From Hydra vulgaris (Eukaryota; Cnidaria; Hydrozoa; Anthoathecata; Hydridae), in NCBI RefSeq assembly GCF_038396675.1, contig NC_088931.1, positions 75,230,001-75,294,000 on the forward strand: DNA of 64,000 bases, written 5' to 3'. A program made the position numbers and the translations under genes. Each line of letters opens with the position of its first letter. Positions within the stretch are counted from its first letter, which is position 1. The notes under the pieces are model-generated. The model saw nothing but the letters and a program-made list of their open reading frames with translations, did no database searches and had not been told where the DNA came from. This document shows, in pieces, positions 57,129 through 64,000 of this stretch.

Positions 57129-57221
57129 AGAGCAACAAGATCTAGAGCATCAGCAACAAAATTGTTACATCCGCGACAATAGATATATTATAGTTGTACA
57201 AAGAAAGTTTTATCCTCCATC

Positions 57222-57850
57222 TTAAAATCTTGCCATTCTTAATTTTTCCACTCTTTCCACTCTGACTAGGGTAAAATGCCGACCAACAAGGTAGTGTTTC
57301 AATTTTCGAAGTGATTCGACAATAGCATAAGCTTTCTTCTTGATAGAAAATTGTTTATTTTCAGCAGGTGAAAGTTTGCGAGAAAAGAATGCAATTGGTC
57401 TTCCAGCCTGATTAAGGGAAGCATCTATAGCAAAATTGGAGGCATCTGTTTCCACCTCAAATGGTATACTTTCATCAATAGCTTGTAGAGCTGATTGAGA
57501 GACTAATTCTTTCATTTCATTAAAATATTTAACAGCTTCAGCTGACAGTGGAAAGGTAGAAGTTAGAGATAAAGGAGAATAAGCCACTTTTTATAATAAA
57601 AACTAGGAAGGTTATACACGAAGTAGACAATATAGACTTTTCTTTATTGAATGTAAACATTACTTTCTTAGAAGCTTTGAGAAATTTTTCTAAATTTAAA
57701 TCATGCTTATTTTTAGATGTACCACATACAAGCAAGTTATCTAGATGTACAAAGGTGTCTTCAATTTGTTTTCTTGAATGAACTTATCCATGATTCTTTG
57801 TAATTGTGTGACAGCATTAATGAGACCTAAAGAAATTCTTTTAAATTTTT
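57222..57850 (-). pseudogene. Gypsy RNase H and 3' part of RT
   Basis: RNase H: FEVETDASNFAIDASLNQAG, then PIAFFSRKLSPAE and LRKLKHYLVGRHF. Upstream, 57850-57600 gives LINAVTQLQRIMDKFIQ and VCGTSKNKHDLNLEKFLKAS, the RT thumb side. The YVDD-equivalent has decayed. The N-terminal RT half lies beyond the LINE insert. Confidence 0.85.
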
Positions 57851-58610
57851 TTTAACATCTTCGCTTCCAACAAGGCTTCAAGCAGCCACTAATTAAAGTT
57901 GGAAACTACTGAAAGAGAAAAGATGAAGATTGTAGAGCAAGATAACGATTGACAGACGACTTTAAAGATTGCAAATTATATGAGTCAGGAAAGCAAGATG
58001 AAGGAAGCATATTCCAAAGAGCTGATGTTCGAGGAAAAAAACTAGACGAATAAGCGTTTTTGGAGCACTTAGGAACAGTCACAGAAAAAGGATGACAATT
58101 AATTGAATGACGAGTAACACGAGAATGAATTATAGTAGATGGCATAAGAGACGCTAGCTCTTTAGAGCAGTGCCCATTATAGTATTTGTAGAAAAGAGAA
58201 AGAGAAGCAACATTACGACGATGTGATAATGGTTGGAGGTTGGCTGCAAGAGCAGGTCCAACTATGTTTACAACGCGTTTTTGCACCTTGTCTAAAAGAG
58301 AAAGGGCATCATTGGAGGATCCGCCCCAGATATGGCAACAATATTCCATACAAGGCCGGATTTGAGATTTATAGAGATAGAGAATAGAATCCGAAGTAAG
58401 AAAGTGACGAGCTCGATAAAGAGATGCAACCTTAGCAGATGCTAATTTTGCAACTGATTTGATATATGGTTTCCAAGAAAGATTGGAAGTAAGAGTTAAT
58501 CCTAGAAGATGAAGAGTAGGTGACTCATTGAGTACATCACCGTTCATAAATATAGGAAGATCTAAATTATTGCAATAACGATTGGCTTTTAAATTGGAAA
58601 AGATGTCACT
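57848..58610 (-). pseudogene. LINE 3' end, - copy, inserted in gypsy RT
   Basis: Starts near NRYCNNLDLPIFMNGD and runs to SSSFLFQ, then the LINE terminus cttcaagcagcc (plus strand) and an A-rich end next to gypsy sequence. The continuous frame 57906-58760 is therefore a chance fusion of gypsy RT N-terminus and LINE C-terminus, not a gene. Confidence 0.88.
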
Positions 58611-59260
58611 TTCTAGGAGAGGTATTTGATAATAAGCACTTTTTAAATCAAATATGCTAAATAATAAATATTTTGCAACAGAGTTAACTAATTCATTGAT
58701 GTTAGGTAAAGAATCAAGTAGTGTAAAGTGATTTATTGTTCGTGAGTAATCAATGACCATGCATTTCTTATATCTCTCATTCCTGATAACAACTATTTGT
58801 GATCACCAAGGAGAGTTACTGGGTTCAACTATATCTAGTTTCCAAAAGTTTTTTTAATTTTTTGCTCAATGAATGCCTTCTGGAGATAGAAAAGGGAAAA
58901 GAGCGCTAGCTTTTATTGTAATGTTATTTAGAGAACAGATTTTTAAAGAATCTTTTTTACTACCATAATTGATATAAAGACTTTTGTGCAACTGTAGGAA
59001 ATCTCTACCAAGTATGATTTATTTGCAAGAGTTGGGTATAACCAAAAAGTTAATATTAGAGTACTTCATACCAAATAAAGTGAAGTTAAAACTTTACCTA
59101 TAACTTGACAAAATAAGGAAGGATCAGTCATATAGACTCTTTTATTAGAAGGGAGTATATTAAGTTTTAAAGAGTCACATAACAAATGTGTCAGAGCTTC
59201 CAGTGTCAAGAAGAGCTCTTACCTTGGCCCTAGCAATAAAAATATAAACAATAGAATTGA
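58610..59260 (-). pseudogene. Gypsy protease and N-terminal RT
   Basis: Near 59225-59190 the minus strand reads VRALLDTGSSDTFVM, the aspartic protease active site. Then SCK.IILGRDFLQLHKSLY (59010-58950) and, at 58760-58620, MVIDYSRTINHFTLLDSLPN and FSIFDLKSAYYQIPLLESD, RT motif A region. Stops separate the parts. Confidence 0.8.
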
Positions 59261-59290
59261 GTGAGTTGATAGAAGAGCAAGTAATCGAGG

Positions 59291-60360
59291 CTAAACTTGG
59301 TGCATGGAAGTTAGCAGCAGCAGACATGACAAAGTTCTTTGATGATTTGCATACTTTCTTGAGATGTCCTTTCTTACCACAATTGTTATATTCTGCGTCT
59401 CTGGCAGGACATGATTATCAAGGGTGACGTTTACTTCCACAGAAAGTCCACTAGGCTTAGTGGAAACTGAAGCAAGCTCAGTAATACATTCAGAATATTT
59501 ATTAATTGTAGCAACATTACTATACTCTGTATGCGAATACATTTCATTATTTCTTTGAGCATTTTCTAATGAATGAGATTGATTATAGGCCTCAATAAGT
59601 TTAAGAGTAGAGTTTTCTAATAGACGTTGGCAAATATGATGAGAGCTTAGACTATAGAAAACCATAAAAGTTTTTTAAAATTGCTTGGATAAAATATCCA
59701 GAAAAAATCCAGAATACATTTTCCCGTATTTTCCTTTTAATTTTGCTTTTAGCTGAGTTGTTTTAATTTTTTTTTTTTTTCAAATTTTTCATAATTTTTC
59801 TACAATTGATGAGTGAAAAGGCTTAAAAAACAAATATATTATAAAAATATATACCTAAACTTGTATTTATGGAAAATGTTTTGGATATACGAAAATATTA
59901 AAAGTTTAAAAAAATATCCAGAATTCCGGAAATATCCGGAAAAAGATAATCCCTGTTAGACCACTTATAAATGAATCATGAATGTATTCTTCACAATTTC
60001 TGAAGCAAAAACCTGTTTAAAGTTGCAATCTTTACTGAGTGTACATAAGGCCTGCAAAAATTCATCAATAGATTCTCCGGATGATTGCTTACGTGAAGCT
60101 AACTAATGTCTGGAAAATAATTTATTTTTAGGTTTTACAAATAAGTTTTTCAGGATTTCTATAGCACCATCAAATGATTCAATTTCAGCAATATAGTCGA
60201 ACACAGAAAGAGATAAATAGTTAATGAGGACATCAAATTTATCTTTTTGTTTAGTTTTCATGAAGTTTCTAAAAGTTCTAAACCAGTGTGACCATTCTTT
60301 AGAAGCTGATGCAGAGTTGGGATTGCTGTCAAATTGTTCCAGTCTTAGATATTTATTCAT
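59291..60360 (-). pseudogene. Gypsy gag with zinc knuckle, split by insert
   Basis: Starts MNKYLRLEQFDSNPNSAS at 60360, with WSHWFRTFRNFM typical of gag. In a second frame LASRKQSSGESIDEFLQAL, then the insert, then SSHHICQRLLENSTLKLIEA. The zinc knuckle near 59414-59349 reads YNNCGKKGHLKKVC, with Tyr in place of the first Cys of the CCHC pattern. Confidence 0.8.
59653..59955. mobile_element. 303-bp insertion in gypsy gag with 6-bp direct repeats
   Basis: Flanked by ttagac on both sides (59647-59652 and 59956-59961). Without the insert and one repeat the gag codons on either side are in one frame. One end reads cagggattatctttttccgg (minus), hAT-like; the phrase aatatccag occurs near both ends. 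No coding capacity. Confidence 0.7.
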
Positions 60361-60544
60361 TAAAATATGAAGAATAAATTGTAGTGCAGTGAATTTAATA
60401 GTCTATAATTAATTCTAAGCCAACATAGAAGGCTTTATTCTTCATATAATAATATGTAAACTAAAATATACAAACAGGTTAGTTTTAGTATACGCATAAT
60501 AAAACTCAACAAGGATAATAATAATTATAAGAATCAGCACAATA

Positions 60545-62400
60545 TGTGTGTGTGTGTGTAAAGTGCACAACATAAAATCATGTTCTGTTTTACACTAACA
60601 AATTTATTAATATAGTTAGATAAAAGAAACATTAAAAATTTATTTAGTAGGCATTTACTGCTGTGTACTATTTTTTTTTTTTTATTGCATCCCAATTGTT
60701 GTTTCAAATTGTTTCAAAGACATCATTTGGAATGCAATCGTGTCTCAATTGGCTACTCTTTACATATAAACAATAAAGTAACAAATTGAGATGTAATATT
60801 ATGTCTCAAATTGAGACATCATTTGAGTTTAATTTTTTTACATTGTCTCAATTGATGACACTTTTGTAAACCATTCAGCTTTTAAAAGAGCAACTAATTA
60901 AGACATAACATTTTGAATTAAATTTTTTTTTGTTTTTGTTACTAAGTAACCAACTGAGATAAAGCAATTTTACACTAAAAATAAAATAAAAAAGATAGAT
61001 AGCAATATGTCATTGATAAACAAATATATAATGCATTATCAAGCTTATTTAATTAATATTTAACTAAAAATAAGAAATTCTAACCTTGTTAGCAATTGTA
61101 ACCAATTGAGACATATTATAACTTTAAAATGTTATAAGGGCATTTTTTTAATTGTAATTGATGACTTTCAGAGTCATCTTTGCTCCACTGCAGCCGCAAA
61201 ACCTGCACTGCTGAATTTACACTTTACAATGATTTTTTTACTTCATTTTTTTATTGCAGACAATAATTTTTAGGCCTTAACTACAAAATTAGAGAAAGAC
61301 ATTACCTCTCTTAATAGGTTAACTGAAAAAATAATGTGAATCTCAAAAACATTTCCTTTAAACCGAATTCTCAGTTGTTGTTTTTCCATTTTCCTACACT
61401 GTTATTAAAACTTTTAGACCAAGCATTAAGTAAACAATGTCTGGTTGTAACAAAAATCAATTACTAACTTATCCATTTTGCTGATTTTTTATTTCAATTT
61501 TATTTTATAATTTTATTTTAATTATTATTTTTCCAAAGGTCTGACTGCATTGGTTAGAAATGCAATTGAACTTGACGTTATTGATATATTCAATTGGTCT
61601 TTATTTTTTTATCTGCTTATTTGTTTTCATACTCAGTTTTTTTTCTTTGTGTGCATTCATTTTCTTTCCTGTACATTTATTTTAGCAACTTTCAATTTTC
61701 TCAGGTTCTCTGAGATTTTAATTATATATAAACCTAAAATTAACACGATTAACATTTACGTTTGTTTATAAAATTTAATTTTATAAACAAATAATTGATT
61801 TAGAGACCCTTCAAACCAATTATTTGTTTATAAAATTGTATATATTATAAAATGCTGATTCACACTGAAAATAAATTTCAAATTACCACTATGTAGTGGT
61901 TTTTTGCGTTCAATTTAGTAAAGAAAATTGGGAAAGAAATAGGGATTATTTAAAACTAAATTATATCAATGCTAAACTCATGTTAAGGGCATTAATATAC
62001 ACAAAATATTTTGTCGTATATTTATGGGATTTTTCTTCAAACCATGTTAACTACTTAATTCTCGATTTTTTGAATTTATTAATCTTATGTGTAATGTCGT
62101 ACATGTAAATTAATAATAAAACTGCGTGTGATTAAAGTTTTATTGAAAAAAATTTGGCCTTTAACTTCAAAATTTAAAAAACTCCAAATTTTATTAACTT
62201 TTTAATTTTTTTATATACATTTTTATAATTAAAACAATTTTCCTATACACTACACAAAATGTATTTTAAAATCTATATTTAATTTATTTCTTATCAAAAT
62301 ACGTTAAAAGGTTGTAAAATAGCGCGCTTAAAAAGTTGGCTTTCTGATCAAAATTCTATCCTAAATTTATTACTTTTATTTTAAAAAACGCGGCAAAGCC
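60545..62400. other. Non-coding stretch with attgagacat motifs
   Basis: Between 60690 and 61115 the phrase attgagacat or its complement atgtctcaat occurs at least six times in both orientations. Open frames at 61550-61771 and 61896-62108 show no family signature; the latter holds many hydrophobic residues by composition only. Confidence 0.5.
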
Positions 62401-63550
62401 TCTCTTCCAAAATATGCGAGACAAATTTGGTAAGAAATGCGGCAATCCAATTTAATAAATTACCTCTTTTGTTAAACAGAGCAAGTTTGGTTAATAATTT
62501 AGGATGAGATGCAGAATAAAATGTCTTTTGAAAGTCATTATTAACAACATCTGTTGTTAGATTTTTGTCTAGAGCAATACTCCATTCATTTACAGATTTT
62601 AAAAGATTTGTACAAGTAGAAAGTTTTTTGAGGAAGCTATGTTGATTTTTGGCTATTATGTTATGACGAGTTAAGCAGAGGCGATTCTACAAATTAAATG
62701 AGGGGGAGGGGGAGAGATGATTCCTTAAAAAGTATTGACTAGCTTCTTTAAAAAAGGTCCTCAAAACTAAAATTTACCCGACTGAATTATCAAATACTCG
62801 ATTAGCCGGCTGATTTCGTAAAAAAACCGACTATAACTTGAAAATAACTTCCTTTGGGGAGGGGGTGGGGGGTGGAATACCCCCCCCCCCCGCCGCCTAA
62901 AATTGTCTTTGGAGTTAAGTACTTAATAATATCCAAGTCAATAATTCTTTTTCATTGCACAATATCAAGTGCATGTGAGTGAAACTGGTCTATAATTTTT
63001 AGGATCTCAGGACCATAAGATGGGACCGATTTGAGACCGATTAAAGTTGAATAAACCAACTCAACAGAAAAGTTAACGTTTTTAATGTTATAGAGTCGTT
63101 AAGAAAACTATTAATTTTAGCAATTAGTTGTAATTGTCCGTAAATATACTTCCAAAATGTTTATTAAAAGTTTTAGCAGTTTCCTCACTGCTAAAAGTTA
63201 ACTTGAAAATGTTGTTTTTGTCTTTTATAGAGGGTAGTTCATTTTAAGGTTATTTAGTCTATTATTAACATAGTTAAAGAACTTACTAAGTTTATTGTAA
63301 TCAACTAATTTGAATTCGATTTTTTCAAGGTAAGAGGGCAAGGTTTGTTTACATCTAATAGCGTTTTTGATGTAAGCTTTTTTGTGTGGATTGGTTTTAG
63401 TAACGGAACATATTTTCCATAAAAATAATTTACAGCTTAACACTTTCTTGATACACCTATGGTAAAGATGTCTCTTTTTACCATGATGTGTTTTTCTTAC
63501 CGGAACGAAACGATCACTCTTATCCAAAAATGATTACAGAAATTGTTTCA
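62400..63550 (-). pseudogene. LINE relic: linker and reverse transcriptase
   Basis: The open frame 63225-63527 reads RCKQTLPSYLEKIEFKL and NKLSKFFNYVNNRLNNLK, the region just before RT in CR1-like LINEs. Further down (about 62650-62420) it reads KNQHSFLKKLSTCTNLLKSV, NEWSIALDKNLTTDVV and DFQKTFYSASHPKLLTKLA, RT motifs 1 to A. Stops and gaps throughout. A C-run near 62881 lies inside. Confidence 0.75.
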
Positions 63551-63569
63551 ATATTTGCCAATATTGAAA

Positions 63570-63690
63570 ACATAAGAAGTTTAACATAAGTGTTTGATGC
63601 GTTAATTTGATTTCATGCCTCTTCAGATAAATTTGTGATACCTAAGCCACCTTGACGAATTGAAAGAGTACACAATTGCCTCACTATATA
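63570..63690 (-). pseudogene. Retroelement fragment (SIRQGGLGI)
   Basis: Minus strand reads RQLCTLSIRQGGLGITNLSE and INASNTYVKLL. The LPxRxGGLGIxN pattern followed by a short helix ending in a 'T.PL' motif is common near the C-terminus of several RT-encoding repeat proteins. Family not assignable. Confidence 0.45.
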
Positions 63691-63826
63691 GTGTTATGGT
63701 TGCGCCCATTATAGATGTTAAAAGTTTCGACTCAATTTACTCATCTAAAAGTTTTTTAAAATTTTTAATTCAAATAAATAATAAGAAAAAGTTAAAAAAT
63801 TCAGCATTAAAAAAAATTCAATTTAT

Positions 63827-64000
63827 TTACACAATAAAGTTATTATCTACATAAGCATAGGTTACGTTGTTTAACTCTTCATCACTAAGATGACCTTTTT
63901 CTTGTAAAAATCCTAAAACTCTAGTCACCATATATGTAAATGGGTTATGCTCAAGCACTTTTATTGTTGAAAGATTTCCTCTCCTGCGAGTAGAATTATC
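63827..64000 (-). CDS. Last coding exon of an unidentified gene, 5'-partial
   Basis: On the minus strand an open frame enters from beyond 64000 and ends with TAA at 63829-63827. It reads RRRGNLSTIKVLEHNPF, TYMVTRVLGFLQEKGHLSDE and ELNNVTYAYVDNNFIV. Composition and codon use look like real protein rather than repeat, and AATAAA directly overlaps the stop region, suggesting a 3' end. I do not recognise the family. No start is available and there is no internal splice signal that I can support. Its neighbours are LINE relics. Confidence 0.55.
   Translation of the reverse strand, partial: DNSTRRRGNLSTIKVLEHNPFTYMVTRVLGFLQEKGHLSDEELNNVTYAYVDNNFIV

Larger units (their letters stand above)
55321..60541 (-). 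mobile_element. Ty3/gypsy-type LTR retrotransposon, dead and nested
   Basis: On the minus strand, in order: gag (60360 to 59291), zinc knuckle (59414-59349), protease (about 59225), reverse transcriptase (58860 to 57600, split), RNase H (57587-57222), integrase (57128 to 56560) and integrase C-terminal tail (55660-55453). A 16-bp sequence (tgtgctgattcttata, minus) occurs at both 60541-60526 and 55336-55321 and may be the LTR start, but the LTR copies do not match further, so the ends are uncertain. Interrupted by LINE 3' ends at 55675-56454 and 57848-58610 and an insert at 59653-59955. Confidence 0.85.

Noticed and set aside
61896-62108. 70-aa open frame with hydrophobic C-terminus
   Set aside because: No recognisable motif, AT-driven composition, and no supporting context.

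Overview
ORGANISM. Very AT-rich, intron-rich, repeat-laden invertebrate DNA: long (TA)n tracts, CR1/Jockey-like LINEs, hAT, mariner, Tc1/pogo and Ty3/gypsy relics, and small exons with GT-AG introns. Gene content and repeat flavour suggest a cnidarian, most likely Hydra; this is inference, as no search was possible. LAYOUT. (1) 52-8874, + strand: 3' part of an M1-family zinc aminopeptidase gene. Sixteen exons are proposed (one doubtful); the 5' end lies outside the window. A degenerate hAT transposon and a tRNA-like SINE sit in its largest intron. (2) 8875-18090: no host gene found; fragments of LINEs, a SINE, a hAT dimerisation domain, a Tc1-like helix-turn-helix and an unusual DDE-type transposase relic. 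(3) 18137-53389, - strand: a complete kinetochore gene, NDC80 (HEC1). I joined 19 exons whose phases all agree, giving 585 codons plus stop spread over 35 kb. Its introns are filled with transposons, including an apparently intact mariner with perfect 26-bp terminal repeats (51839-53118), a hAT MITE with a perfect 8-bp target duplication (29796-30112), many LINE relics, SINEs, MITEs and a 49-bp minisatellite that has copied the exon 11 splice donor. (4) 53530-55090: a palindromic MITE broken up by TA repeats, then a SINE. (5) 55321-60541, - strand: a dead Ty3/gypsy element (gag, protease, RT, RNase H, integrase recognisable), broken by two LINE 3' ends in opposite orientation and by a 303-bp insertion. 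(6) 60545-63700: mostly non-coding, with another LINE relic on the - strand. (7) 63827-64000, - strand: the last coding exon of an unidentified gene that continues past the window. HOW THE PARTS RELATE. Only three host genes are visible: the aminopeptidase (extracellular or luminal peptide trimming by family), NDC80 (microtubule attachment at the kinetochore) and the unknown terminal exon. They show no functional link. I found no operon, CRISPR array or clearly novel multi-gene system. The most unusual items are the splice-site minisatellite in NDC80, the intact mariner in its first intron, the Asn-to-Asp change in the peptidase GAMEN motif, the tRNA-headed SINE families, and the unclassified DDE-like relic at 15.7-16.6 kb.
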